Of a stretch of 64,000 bases of DNA, positions 17,427-26,522 are shown piece by piece. The stretch lies in the NCBI RefSeq assembly GCF_947166265.1, contig NZ_CAMVDO010000005.1, forward strand, positions 1-64,000, written 5' to 3'. The notes beneath the pieces were generated by a model. The model was not told the DNA's origin. It did not search any database and saw only the letters and a list, made by a program, of their open reading frames with translations. Source of the stretch: an uncultured Fibrobacter sp. (lineage in GTDB: Bacteria > Fibrobacterota > Fibrobacteria > Fibrobacterales > Fibrobacteraceae). The translations under genes were made by a program, and so were the position numbers. Position 1 is the first letter of the stretch. Each line of letters begins with the position of its first letter.

Positions 17427-18498
17427 TCAAACAATTCTCCTTTTCAAGGATGACGCGGGCGATCTTATCGGCCGCATCGGGCATACCGAGTTTCTTTGCG
17501 GCAGAAGCCATAGAAGAGAGGCGATTTTCGTCACCCAACAGCGATTCCACCTTTTCCCACAAGTGATTTTCGTCGGAATCCAGTTCCACCAGGGCGGCCC
17601 CCGCCTTTTCCACCACGCGGGCATTGTGTTCCTGGTGGTTTGCAGTCGCATGCGGGAACGGGAGCAAAATCGAGGGCTTGCCGAACGCAAGGATTTCTGC
17701 CAGGGCAGATGCACCTGCACGGCTGATAATCAGGTCGGCATGCTTCATGTAGGCATAAATGTTATCCAGGAATCCGCGAATCGCCACATTCGAAACTTCA
17801 CCGACGCGCGAACTGATGGAATCCACGTTCTTCACGCCCACCTGCCACACGACCGAGACATCGTTTCGGGCGGCAATGGTCTTGATGCTTTCTTCAATCT
17901 TGTTATTGATTCCGACAGCACCCTGTGAACCGCCCACGATAAACACGGACTTCTTGCCTTCTGCAAATTCAGCGGGGCGAGGCAGAGAATCTTCTGACGG
18001 CAGTTCGCGAACCGGATTGCCAAAAATCATGCAACGGCCTTCGGGGAAAAACTTTGCCGCATCTTCGGAGGTCACAAAAACAGTCTTCGCGTAACGGGAA
18101 CCCACCTTATTCGCCACACCTGCCACCGCATTCTGTTCCTGCAAGTAGACAGGAATGCCCGCCGTACCGGCGGCAATCACGATCGGAAGCGACACGTAGC
18201 CGCCCGTTGCCACCACGACATCGGGCTTTACGCGCCTAATAACGCTTTTGGCACGAACAAGAGCCTTCGACAGGTTAAAGGGCAGCGCGAGGTTCTTCAA
18301 AAACGGGCCACGATGCAGAGGAACGGCCGAAATATATTCATAGGGCCAGTTTTGCGCCACCAGGCGTTCTTCCATCGAATCCTTGCGACCGGCAAAAGTA
18401 ATGTCAGTCACACCCATTTTCTTAAGACTATCCGCAATGGCTACAGCCGGGAAAATATGGCCACCGGTTCCACCGCATACGAAAAGGAACTTTTTCAT
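17416..18498 (-). CDS. murG: Lipid II synthase MurG
   Basis: 360 residues. The GT-B fold N-terminal loop CGGTGGHIFPAVAIADSL and the C-terminal UDP-GlcNAc site (ISRAGASALAEILAFGKPSI, then ATANHQEHNA) are clear. It transfers GlcNAc to lipid I at the inner face of the membrane. ATGA overlap with ftsW. Confidence 0.98.
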   Translation of the reverse strand: MKKFLFVCGGTGGHIFPAVAIADSLKKMGVTDITFAGRKDSMEERLVAQNWPYEYISAVPLHRGPFLKNLALPFNLSKALVRAKSVIRRVKPDVVVATGGYVSLPIVIAAGTAGIPVYLQEQNAVAGVANKVGSRYAKTVFVTSEDAAKFFPEGRCMIFGNPVRELPSEDSLPRPAEFAEGKKSVFIVGGSQGAVGINNKIEESIKTIAARNDVSVVWQVGVKNVDSISSRVGEVSNVAIRGFLDNIYAYMKHADLIISRAGASALAEILAFGKPSILLPFPHATANHQEHNARVVEKAGAALVELDSDENHLWEKVESLLGDENRLSSMASAAKKLGMPDAADKIARVILEKENCLNAD

Positions 18499-19670
18499 AC
18501 GCCACTCCTTGTAAAGTCAAAGTTTCTAAAGACGCTGCTCGAAAGCGAATTACCACTCATGTAGGGTTCCTTGATCCTACGTCCAGAGGTCGGCCTGGAA
18601 ATGTTCAAAAGGATTCCAATCACCACGCAGCTATAAATCAGGTTCGTTCCGCCAAAGCTCAGGAACGGAAGCGGCTGCCCCGTCGTCGGGAAAAGCCCCA
18701 CACAAACGCAGACATGAACCACAAAGTTAAAGAACAGCGAAAGCGTAAGGGCGAGCGCCAGGTACTTTCCGAAACGAGTCGAAGAATTCCTTGCAATATT
18801 GAACCCTTGCGAGAACATGACCGCAAACAGGAATAGCACAAAGGCCGTTCCCAGGAATCCGAATTCCTCGCCAATCACCGCGTAAATCACGTCCTTGTGA
18901 GCTTCGGGCAAGTATCCCAGTTTCTGTACGCCCATTCCAAAGCCAGTTCCAAGCCAGCCACCGTTACCGAGCGCCTGCAAGGCATGATCTCCCTGCCAGT
19001 TCGAAGCGGTCATTTCGCCTTCTTCGGCCAAGAACGCCATGATTCTCGCCCTGGAATGCGTGGACATCAAAAGTTTCATCGCGGCAATCGGCACCACCGC
19101 AGCGGCCGTGATACCCATGTATTTCAGGTTCGCCCCGGCCGCAAGCATGACGCAGGCGACAATCGCCGTAATCATGATCATCATGGAGTAGTTCGGCTGC
19201 AGGGCCAAAAGAATCGCCGTCAGTCCAAAGAAAATGCCCGGCTGAATCAAGGTACAGGCGACACTCTTGATGTTATCCCCTGCCTGCGAAAGCTTTCCGC
19301 AAACGCATATCAGCATACCAAGCTTCATGATTTCAGAGGGCTGGATTCCTAAGATCCAACGGTTCGCGCCCTTGACGCCATGTCCAGAAATCAGGGCCGC
19401 GATCGTCAGAATGACTCCGATACCAAAGGCGATACGCCCAAGCCAAAGCCAGTGTCCATAATCGACCAAACGGGCAAGTCCCAACATAAGAACCAGTCCA
19501 AAAATGGCCTTAGGAAGGTGCGCCATCATGTAGAATTCCGCCGGGCGCCCATGTCCCGTCGCAAAAGGAGCCGACGCCGTATAAACGACGGCCACGCCGA
19601 AACAAATCAGCAACAACGCCACCAGCAAAAGCGGCTTGTTCATACCCGTATTTGTTGTCGTCCTTTCCAT
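18495..19670 (-). CDS. ftsW: SEDS-family septal glycosyltransferase FtsW
   Basis: 391 residues with about ten membrane segments. The SEDS signature GANRWILGIQPSEIMKLGML and the GVQKLGYLPEAHKDVIYAVI-GEEFGFLG region identify the FtsW/RodA family; its place next to murG supports FtsW. It polymerises lipid II at the septum with FtsI. Starts 13 bases after murF; a second possible start lies nine codons in (MNKPLL). Confidence 0.95.
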   Translation of the reverse strand: MERTTTNTGMNKPLLLVALLLICFGVAVVYTASAPFATGHGRPAEFYMMAHLPKAIFGLVLMLGLARLVDYGHWLWLGRIAFGIGVILTIAALISGHGVKGANRWILGIQPSEIMKLGMLICVCGKLSQAGDNIKSVACTLIQPGIFFGLTAILLALQPNYSMMIMITAIVACVMLAAGANLKYMGITAAAVVPIAAMKLLMSTHSRARIMAFLAEEGEMTASNWQGDHALQALGNGGWLGTGFGMGVQKLGYLPEAHKDVIYAVIGEEFGFLGTAFVLFLFAVMFSQGFNIARNSSTRFGKYLALALTLSLFFNFVVHVCVCVGLFPTTGQPLPFLSFGGTNLIYSCVVIGILLNISRPTSGRRIKEPYMSGNSLSSSVFRNFDFTRSGV

Positions 19671-19683
19671 CTACTCAAAAAAC

Positions 19684-21066
19684 CTATGCGTTGACCTTCG
19701 TAAGCTTGAGCATGGCATCCACCACCTGTTCCATGTGCATACCGCGGCTGCCCTTAATCAAGAGCACGTCACCTTCAGCCACGATCTCGGTGAGGGTGTC
19801 AATCAATTCCTGAACAGAGGCGAAATGATGCGCCGCCTTCATGCCCTTGAACTTTGCGCCCTTCACATAAAGCTTCGCCTTTTCACCCACGGTCAGAAGC
19901 ATGTCAAAATTCATTTCGGGAACCATCGCACCCATTTCCAAGTGCAAGGCATCCGTCTGAGCGCCGAGTTCCAGCATATCACCCAGAACGGCGATACGGC
20001 GGTTCACCTTCATGTTGCCAATCGTCTGCAAGGCCATCTTGGTCGAAGACGGATTGGCATTGTAGCAGTCCGACACGATCTTGAAGCCGTTTGCGTTCTT
20101 GATTTCCATGCGCATATTGGTCGAACGGAAATTCGCGAGAGCCTTTGCGATTTCAGCCTTCGGAACCCTGAACTGAAGACCCACGGCAATAGCGGCGAGG
20201 GCGTTGTAAAGGTTATGGATACCCGGCACATTCAGAGTGAACTTGGTGCGTTCCACAAAGAAGGTCGCGCAGTTGTCTTCGCTCCATTCGAGCTTTTCGG
20301 GCTTGATGATGCCGCGCTTTACGCCAAAGGTCACCACCTTGTAGCTGGTGTTGCTGCGGCACTTGCAAAGGCGCGGGTCATCGGCGTTCACAATGAGTAC
20401 GCCATTCTTCTTGAGGCCTGCGACAATCGTCTTCTTTTCGGCAAACACGCCCTCCAAATCCTTGAGGCGTTCCAGGTGAGAGGCGCCGATGTTGGTAATC
20501 ACGGCGACATCGGGCTCGACAGCGAGCGAGAGCGGACGGATTTCATCCGGGCCGCTCGTGCCCATTTCGATGACTGCCGCTTCGTGGCTGTGCTTGAGCT
20601 GGAACAGCGTCATGGGCACACCGATGTGGTTGTTGAAGTTACCGGCGGTGGCATGCGTATTGTACTTCTGCGACAAGACGGCCTTCACCATTTCCTTGGT
20701 GGTGGTCTTGCCGTTGCTGCCCGTAATGGCAACCTTCTTTACCTTAAAATTCTTCTGATAGCCCTTGGCGAGTTTCAGGAGCGCTTTCGTCGTATCGTCG
20801 ACGGGCGCATACATCTTGAAGTTTTCAATGCCTTCGGCATCTGCATTCACGACACTCATCAAAGCTCCATTCTTTTCCATTTGAGTCACAAACTGGTGGG
20901 CGTCAAATCGGGCACCCTTGATCGGCCAAAACACAACACCCTTGGCAGGTTCGCGCGAATCCATGCAAAGGTTCACCTTGCGGTTCTTGGTACGGCCATC
21001 GACGCCTACCGAGTAGGTTTCGAGGATTTCCAAGAGTTCCTTGATTTTCAAATCCAGCTTATACAT
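19684..21066 (-). CDS. murF: UDP-MurNAc-tripeptide--D-Ala-D-Ala ligase MurF
   Basis: 460 residues. Mur-ligase P-loop AITGSNGKTTTKEM (about 110-123), the central ATP/substrate motif region MEMGTSGPDEI, and YNANPSSTKMAL in the C-terminal third typify MurF. It completes the UDP-MurNAc-pentapeptide. The start overlaps the murE stop by 8 bases. Directly followed by ftsW, with no mraY or murD between. Confidence 0.97.
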   Translation of the reverse strand: MYKLDLKIKELLEILETYSVGVDGRTKNRKVNLCMDSREPAKGVVFWPIKGARFDAHQFVTQMEKNGALMSVVNADAEGIENFKMYAPVDDTTKALLKLAKGYQKNFKVKKVAITGSNGKTTTKEMVKAVLSQKYNTHATAGNFNNHIGVPMTLFQLKHSHEAAVIEMGTSGPDEIRPLSLAVEPDVAVITNIGASHLERLKDLEGVFAEKKTIVAGLKKNGVLIVNADDPRLCKCRSNTSYKVVTFGVKRGIIKPEKLEWSEDNCATFFVERTKFTLNVPGIHNLYNALAAIAVGLQFRVPKAEIAKALANFRSTNMRMEIKNANGFKIVSDCYNANPSSTKMALQTIGNMKVNRRIAVLGDMLELGAQTDALHLEMGAMVPEMNFDMLLTVGEKAKLYVKGAKFKGMKAAHHFASVQELIDTLTEIVAEGDVLLIKGSRGMHMEQVVDAMLKLTKVNA

Positions 21067-22486
21067 TTTCCATCGCCTTCACCGCTTCTTCGCGGTCATC
21101 AAAATGATGCTTGGTCTTACCCACAATCTGGTAGTCTTCGTGGCCCTTGCCCGCAATCACGAGCCAGTCGCCATCCTTGAGTTCTGCGCAGGCCTTGGCA
21201 ATTGCCTCTTCGCGCTTTTCGACCACGCTAAACTTGTCCGTCTTCATGCCGGCGCGAACATCGTTGATGATGTCCGTCGGATTTTCGGTGCGCGGATTAT
21301 CCGAAGTGAGCCAGGCCTTGTCAGCCAAGCGTTCAGCAATTGCACCCATAATCGGACGTTTCGTCCTGTCGCGGTCACCTCCGCAGCCGAACACGCAAGA
21401 AAGCTTGCCGCGGCAGAGGCTGCGGGCGGTCGTAAGCACACGTTCAAGGGCATCGGGAGTGTGGGCATAGTCCACAATCACGTGGCGGCCATTCTTGTTC
21501 CAGACCTTTTCGAAACGGCCCGGAACGCGGATTTCAGAAAGGGCCTTGCGCATGGCCGATTCAGCAATTCCAATCGACTTTGCCCAGGCAAGGACAAGCA
21601 TCACGTTATCTACGTTAAAGTCGCCGCACAGCGGAGTTTCAAATATTTCCGCACTAATTGCAGGCAAACGCAGCTTGAGTCCATCTTCGGTATTCTCGAC
21701 AGCCCCTTCGGGCTTCACAGTAGCGCTAACGACCCCTAGACGCGAGACAGCCACCGCCCGGTCCGCTCCAATCCCGGCTAGGGAGTCGTATAGTTTCTTT
21801 CCATACGCATCGTCGATGTTGACAACGGCAACACCGTCTTTTGCGAGGTAACGCGTGAACAAGAGCTTTTTCGCCTCGAAATAGGCATCCATCGTCTTAT
21901 GGTAATCGAGATGGTCCTGCGTCAGGTTACTGAAAAGCGCACTCTTGTAAAGCACACCTGCCATACGGCCCTGGTCAAGCGAATGCGAAGACGCTTCCAT
22001 CACCAAATCCGTACAGCCAGCCTCTACCGCCTTTGCGGCAAAGGCATACAAATCCAAAAGTCCCGGAGTCGTGAGCGTAGCCGGCACCGACTTTTCACCA
22101 ATCTTGTTCTTGATGGTCCCCAGGAGCGCCACCTTGCGGCCTGCAGCCGAAAGCATCGCATCCATCAGGAAAGCACTCGTCGTCTTTCCATTCGTTCCCG
22201 TTACGGCATGGGCAGAAAGTTTTGCAAACGGATCCTTGTAGAAAATTCTTGCCGCTTCAAGGCGTGCAGCCTTCACGTCTGCCACCTGAATCCACTTGGA
22301 GGTAAGTCCCTCGGGAGCGACCGTTTCGCCCACCACGGCAACGGCACCGGATGCCACCGCGCTCTTCGCGAATTCGTCGGACTTTTCACCCGGCATCGAG
22401 AAGAACAAATCATTAGCCTTCACGCGGCGGGAGTCGTCGCAGAGGCCTTGTACATTCAATTTCTGCATCAACGTTTCAGAAATCAT
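21059..22486 (-). CDS. murE: UDP-MurNAc-tripeptide synthetase MurE (DAP type)
   Basis: 475 residues from the ATG at 22486. The ATG overlaps the ftsI stop (TGATG) and has AAGGAG 8 bases upstream. P-loop TGTNGKTTSAFL is near residue 105. SDNPRTENP contains the DNPR motif associated with meso-diaminopimelate specificity, so the peptidoglycan is probably of the DAP type. Catalyses the third amino-acid addition in the cytoplasm. Confidence 0.97.
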   Translation of the reverse strand: MISETLMQKLNVQGLCDDSRRVKANDLFFSMPGEKSDEFAKSAVASGAVAVVGETVAPEGLTSKWIQVADVKAARLEAARIFYKDPFAKLSAHAVTGTNGKTTSAFLMDAMLSAAGRKVALLGTIKNKIGEKSVPATLTTPGLLDLYAFAAKAVEAGCTDLVMEASSHSLDQGRMAGVLYKSALFSNLTQDHLDYHKTMDAYFEAKKLLFTRYLAKDGVAVVNIDDAYGKKLYDSLAGIGADRAVAVSRLGVVSATVKPEGAVENTEDGLKLRLPAISAEIFETPLCGDFNVDNVMLVLAWAKSIGIAESAMRKALSEIRVPGRFEKVWNKNGRHVIVDYAHTPDALERVLTTARSLCRGKLSCVFGCGGDRDRTKRPIMGAIAERLADKAWLTSDNPRTENPTDIINDVRAGMKTDKFSVVEKREEAIAKACAELKDGDWLVIAGKGHEDYQIVGKTKHHFDDREEAVKAMENV

Positions 22487-24402
22487 CAGCCTTTCTCCTT
22501 TAGCGTAAGCTTGCAAATCTGCCCCTTATGAAGCACTTCCCCGACCTTCGGGGACTGCGACACGACGCGGCCCATACCGGAATATTCAACGTTTATGCGG
22601 ATATTTCCGGCAATTTCAAGAGCGTCCTTGAGCGAAAGCCCTTTCAGGTCGGGCATTTTCTGAGCCTCGATCGTTCCAAGTGTCAGCACAAGCGCAAGCG
22701 AATCCGACTTGTCCCTACGGGCAGAGATCACACGGTTTCCTTCACCTTCAAAAGTCACGGCACAATGCCTCGACTGGGCATGCACCTTGGCCGCATCGAC
22801 ATGCAGGCCGACGTAATCGCCCTTGCACGGGGAACTTTCGCTCACCAGCGTAAGCTCATGGGCCGCAGGCGAAAGCGTCGGGTGATAGTAGATTCCTTCC
22901 ATGATGCGTCTAAAGATGGGGCCCGCCGTAGCACCGCCCGTATGTCCATAGAGCTTATCGGCATTCGGATCGTCCACCAGGACCATGCACACGTAACGCA
23001 CATCTTCGACCGGAGCAAGGCCGATAAACGATGCCACCTGGTGTTCGCGATCGTACTTACCCGTTTCCTGGTTGTACTTTTCGGCCGTACCGGTCTTTCC
23101 GCCAAATAAAACGTCGGGAATCTTCTTGCTTGCCACGCGCTTGGCCGTACCGCTATTCACCACACGGTTCAACATCTTGCGAATGGAGGCTGCCGTACGT
23201 TCCGAAATCACGCGACGCACCTTGACAGGTTCCTTCTTTTCGACCAGCTTACCGTCGGCATCGCGCCATTCCTTTACAATCATGGGTTCCATCAGGGTTC
23301 CGCCATTTGCCACTGCGGCATAGGCCATCACCATCTGGATCGGCGTCACCGAGACTGCGTGTCCAAAGCCCATCGTCTTAAGCGTACGTTCGTCTCGAGT
23401 CAATTCGTAGGGCATATACAGGCGTCCCGATTCTTCGCCATAAAGATTCTCGGAAGTCTTCATGCCAAAGCCAAAGTTGCGGGCCATCCGGTAAAGCCTT
23501 TCGGCACCCACCATATCGGCAATCTTTGCAAACACGATGTTCGACGACTGAACCATCGCCTCTTCCATATTCATGTCGCCATAGATATGCGTATCGCAAA
23601 TCGGCTTGTCGCTTCTGATTTTCGGGTTATTTTTCCACCAATCCCAGCACTTGCCTTCGTTTTCAAATACCTTATCGGGCGAAACAATGTTGTCTTCAAG
23701 GGCTGCGGCCGCTGTAATCACCTTGAAGGTGGAACCCGGTTCGTACGACATCGCCACGATATCGTTTTTCGCCATACGGCCCACACCCTGTTTCTTGGAA
23801 TTCGGGTCAAAAGTCGGATAGCTCGCCATGGCAAGGATTTCGCCCGTGTAGGGGTCCACCACCACAGCAGAGGCACTGGCCGCACTGAATTCATTCACGC
23901 CATCCTTGAGCGCCTTTTCGACAATTTCCTGCATGTTCTTGTCGATGGTGAGCACCAAGTTCTTTCCGGGTTTTGCTTCGGCCACGTTTTCGGAGCGGCC
24001 ATAAATTTCACGTTCGCGCGCATCCTGAATTCCGACGCGGAAACCTTCGTTACCACGGAGACGCAAGTCAAAGATGCGTTCCATGCCCATGCTTCCGACA
24101 CCATCGTAGCCGACCTTCCCCACGATCTGCGAGGCAAGTTTCCCTTGCAAGAAAATGCGGCTGTAGTCTTCGGTCTTGCCCGTATCGCGGAGGTTCTGCG
24201 CAAATACGATTCCGTTTCGGTCCAGAATTTCGCCGCGTTCCGCATAGATATTCTTGGTGATCGTCACCGTGCGCCTTGTTTCGGCCTGGTAAATTTCACG
24301 GTTCAGCACCTGGATAGTAAAGGTCTGCCACACGAGTACGCCGATAACGCCGTACACTAGCATTTTTCCAACCGAGAGGGCATCCATATTCACAATATTC
24401 AT
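22486..24402 (-). CDS. ftsI: Septal transpeptidase FtsI (PBP3) with PASTA domain
   Basis: 638 residues. One N-terminal membrane helix (about 12-30), then a dimerisation domain and a penicillin-binding transpeptidase domain. Active-site motifs are Ser224-TFK, SSN at 286-288 and KTGT from 436. A C-terminal PASTA domain (about 575-638, MPDLKGLSLKDALEIAG) is present; enterobacterial FtsI lacks it. Cross-links septal peptidoglycan in the periplasm. Overlaps ftsL (ATGA) and murE. Confidence 0.96.
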   Translation of the reverse strand: MNIVNMDALSVGKMLVYGVIGVLVWQTFTIQVLNREIYQAETRRTVTITKNIYAERGEILDRNGIVFAQNLRDTGKTEDYSRIFLQGKLASQIVGKVGYDGVGSMGMERIFDLRLRGNEGFRVGIQDAREREIYGRSENVAEAKPGKNLVLTIDKNMQEIVEKALKDGVNEFSAASASAVVVDPYTGEILAMASYPTFDPNSKKQGVGRMAKNDIVAMSYEPGSTFKVITAAAALEDNIVSPDKVFENEGKCWDWWKNNPKIRSDKPICDTHIYGDMNMEEAMVQSSNIVFAKIADMVGAERLYRMARNFGFGMKTSENLYGEESGRLYMPYELTRDERTLKTMGFGHAVSVTPIQMVMAYAAVANGGTLMEPMIVKEWRDADGKLVEKKEPVKVRRVISERTAASIRKMLNRVVNSGTAKRVASKKIPDVLFGGKTGTAEKYNQETGKYDREHQVASFIGLAPVEDVRYVCMVLVDDPNADKLYGHTGGATAGPIFRRIMEGIYYHPTLSPAAHELTLVSESSPCKGDYVGLHVDAAKVHAQSRHCAVTFEGEGNRVISARRDKSDSLALVLTLGTIEAQKMPDLKGLSLKDALEIAGNIRINVEYSGMGRVVSQSPKVGEVLHKGQICKLTLKEKG

Positions 24403-24707
24403 GGAGCCCCCGATACGCGCACCTTGGTCGGCACGTCATTTAAGTCAAGTTCACATTTTTCGGCAAATTCCGAAAGCGATTCCAGCGACGAAAGCTTATT
24501 GATTTCAAGCCGCTTCAGAACGATTTCACGTTGCAGAAGTCCCACCTGGGCCGAAAGCTCATGTGATTTCGTATAAAGTCTTGTCAGGCAGTTCTGCATG
24601 TAAAGCGGCAAAATCAGCAACAGGCCCGCCACGAGTACGGCACAGGCAAAGCCCCACACGATCGTGCGGTTCGAGTAGAAAACTGATGTCTTGTTTTCGG
24701 CACTCAT
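24399..24707 (-). CDS. ftsL: FtsL-like divisome protein
   Basis: 102 residues from the ATG at 24707, which overlaps the rsmH stop (ATGA). A longer frame to 24854 only reads through rsmH. Short cytoplasmic tail, one membrane helix (VWGFACAVLVAGLLLILPLY, about 17-36), then a coiled-coil-like segment (ELSAQVGLLQREIVLKRLEI). Size, topology and position between rsmH and ftsI identify FtsL; sequence alone is poorly conserved. Confidence 0.85.
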   Translation of the reverse strand: MSAENKTSVFYSNRTIVWGFACAVLVAGLLLILPLYMQNCLTRLYTKSHELSAQVGLLQREIVLKRLEINKLSSLESLSEFAEKCELDLNDVPTKVRVSGAP

Positions 24708-25741
24708 ACCCGTTCGTACACCCTTAGTTTTGCAGAGCGAGCCCTGCTGTTGTTCGCAATTTCTTCGTTTGTAGGCAAAATCGGCTTGCGATTCACCTTC
24801 TTTAAGCGCTGATGATTCCCGCCGCACATGCACACCGGCAAATTCTCCGGGCAAATGCAGGCCTTCTCAAATTCGGCGGCCGTTTCCTTGACGCAACGGT
24901 CTTCTACGGAGTGGTAGCTCATCACCACCAGGCGGCCCCCCACCTTCAGGCAATCCACGGCAGCGCGCAGGCTATCTTCAATTTCCTTCAGTTCGCCGTT
25001 CACTTCCATACGAATCGCCTGGAATACGCGAGCCAAGAGGCCATTCACTTCGCGTCTCTTGTCGGGGAAAACAGACTCCACCACCGTTTTTACGTCGGAA
25101 GGCAAGATATCTTTATCGCCAGTCGCCGAAGCCATTTCAATCAAGCGGGTCGCAAGCTTGAAGGCGCGATCCATATCGGCATTCTTGCGGAGAGCGACGG
25201 CAAGCGTATCGGCGTCCACCGTCTTGAGCCACTGCTGCGCGGAGATTCCTTCGCGGCGGTCCATGCGCAAATCGAGCGGATTGTTACCGACAAAGGTAAA
25301 GCCGCGAGCGGAGTCATCCACCTGATGGCTGCTGATCCCCAAATCATAAAGGATTCCGTCGAGCGTATTCGGCGCAATTTCGTTCTTCAGTTCGCCAAAG
25401 CGCACCGGGTGCACAATGAACTTGGGCTTTACGCCTGCAAGACGCTTTGTCGCAAAGGCTACCGCCTCTTCGTCGCGGTCGAATGCATGGAGCGTCCCAT
25501 CTTCGTTCAACTGACTTGCAATCGCATAGGAATGTCCGCCGCCACCCAGGGTACAGTCACCGTAGGTACCGTTCGGCTTGATATTCAGGCCTTCAAGACA
25601 TTCCTTAAGCATCACCGGATCGTGATAGAACACGCCGTTTTCAACACCTGCAGTCGCAGCAGCGGAATGCTTCGCCACAGGGCGACCATTCGAAAATTCA
25701 TTTGTCTGTAATTGATTCTGCCGGAGATCAGCGTTTGTCAT
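24704..25741 (-). CDS. rsmH: 16S rRNA m4C1402 methyltransferase RsmH
   Basis: 345 residues. The ATG at 25741 has GGAGG six bases upstream inside the mraZ end, so the ~37-residue N-terminal extension before FYHDPVMLKECLEGL is probably real. The SAM-binding motif reads YGDCTLGGGGHSYAI. SYHSVEDRCVK and the RKPILPTNEEIANNSRARSA tail are diagnostic. N4-methylates C1402 of 16S rRNA. Overlaps mraZ by 14 bases. Confidence 0.97.
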   Translation of the reverse strand: MTNADLRQNQLQTNEFSNGRPVAKHSAAATAGVENGVFYHDPVMLKECLEGLNIKPNGTYGDCTLGGGGHSYAIASQLNEDGTLHAFDRDEEAVAFATKRLAGVKPKFIVHPVRFGELKNEIAPNTLDGILYDLGISSHQVDDSARGFTFVGNNPLDLRMDRREGISAQQWLKTVDADTLAVALRKNADMDRAFKLATRLIEMASATGDKDILPSDVKTVVESVFPDKRREVNGLLARVFQAIRMEVNGELKEIEDSLRAAVDCLKVGGRLVVMSYHSVEDRCVKETAAEFEKACICPENLPVCMCGGNHQRLKKVNRKPILPTNEEIANNSRARSAKLRVYERV

Positions 25742-26204
25742 CTAAGCCCTCCGTCGAACCAATGCGGTAGAACATTTCGTCGAACAGCTTCAAATCTTCT
25801 TCAGACTGCATACTATGCTGAGATTCGAACCGTTCGGGGTTCCACATTTCCAGAGACCGACCACGACCGGGGGAGTAAACCACTTCGGTCGTAAGTCCCG
25901 CATGATCCAGCAATTTCTTGGGAATAAGAATGCGGTTCTGCCCGTCCATTTCTACAAAACAGGCATCGAGTTGTTTCCGGAATACATCGGCTTGACGGCG
26001 GTCTTTAAACGCGTCGATTTCGGCCATGTACTTAACGTACTCAGGCAACATGTACAACCGGAGGGTGTGGTCCGGGCCACGGGTGACCACGAACTCGTTC
26101 CCTTCGGTAGGCCAAAGCTGACGACGGAGTTCCCTGGGGAAGGAAGACCTTCCCTTTCCGTCGATCGCCGTCTTGGCGTTACCTATGAAATACGGTAAAT
26201 CCAT
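25728..26204 (-). CDS. mraZ: Transcriptional regulator MraZ
   Basis: 158 residues, the usual size. Two AbrB-like repeats: the first with GNAKTAIDGKGRSSFPRELR (about 8-27), the second with MDGQNRILIPKKLLDHAG (about 89-106). MraZ binds TGGG-type direct repeats upstream of its own operon and represses it in E. coli. First gene of the dcw operon here; the phased boxes at 26255-26313 fit autoregulation. Confidence 0.96.
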   Translation of the reverse strand: MDLPYFIGNAKTAIDGKGRSSFPRELRRQLWPTEGNEFVVTRGPDHTLRLYMLPEYVKYMAEIDAFKDRRQADVFRKQLDACFVEMDGQNRILIPKKLLDHAGLTTEVVYSPGRGRSLEMWNPERFESQHSMQSEEDLKLFDEMFYRIGSTEGLDDKR

Positions 26205-26222
26205 TTAAATCCTTGACACAAC

Positions 26223-26250
26223 TTACCACAACACTTATCACACGTGGTAA
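26223..26250. promoter_or_regulatory. Inverted repeat in the mraZ leader
   Basis: ttaccac (26223-26229) and gtggtaa (26244-26250) are perfect complements 14 bases apart, between the proposed -10 box and the mraZ ATG. It could be an operator half-site pair or a leader hairpin. Confidence 0.5.
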
Positions 26251-26278
26251 ATGTACCCATTTTCACCCACTTCGGCAA
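26250..26278 (-). promoter_or_regulatory. dcw operon core promoter
   Basis: Minus-strand TTGCCG (26273-26278) and TACATT (26250-26255) are separated by exactly 17 bases. This gives a sigma-70-like promoter 46 bases upstream of the mraZ ATG. Two MraZ-type TGGGT boxes lie in the spacer. Confidence 0.6.
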
Positions 26279-26313
26279 GATTTTTTTCCCACAGACAGGG
26301 TTTTTCACCCCCA
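26255..26313 (-). promoter_or_regulatory. Phased MraZ-type boxes
   Basis: On the minus strand, TGGGT occurs at 26255-26259 and 26265-26269, TGGGA at 26287-26291 and TGGGG at 26309-26313. Start-to-start spacings are 10, 22 and 22 bases, near whole helical turns. The first two match the TGGGN-N5-TGGGN layout known for E. coli MraZ. Confidence 0.65.
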
Positions 26314-26447
26314 AACAGAGATTTTCATCCATTTTTTCTCATCGAAAGCATACAAAAAGCATACCTCGACCCCTAGTCCGATTGAAAAGTGGTGAACATC
26401 AGTTCACCAACTCTTTTTATTTTTGCATCAAAAAAATCTGACGGATA

Positions 26448-26468
26448 CAAAAAAAGCCCCGTCAGGGC
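26448..26468 (-). terminator. Terminator after recF
   Basis: gccc (26456-26459) pairs with gggc (26465-26468); on the minus strand it is followed by seven T. The stem is short, so termination may be partial. It separates recF from the dcw promoter. Confidence 0.5.
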
Positions 26469-26522
26469 AAACACCGCGTCAATAGCACCTAATGGACACG
26501 GACAGGAATACGTTTTATGTCT

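Noticed and set aside
19636-21180. 514-codon plus-strand frame over murF
   Set aside because: Antisense shadow of murF, rich in His/Arg as expected from reversed GC-biased codons.
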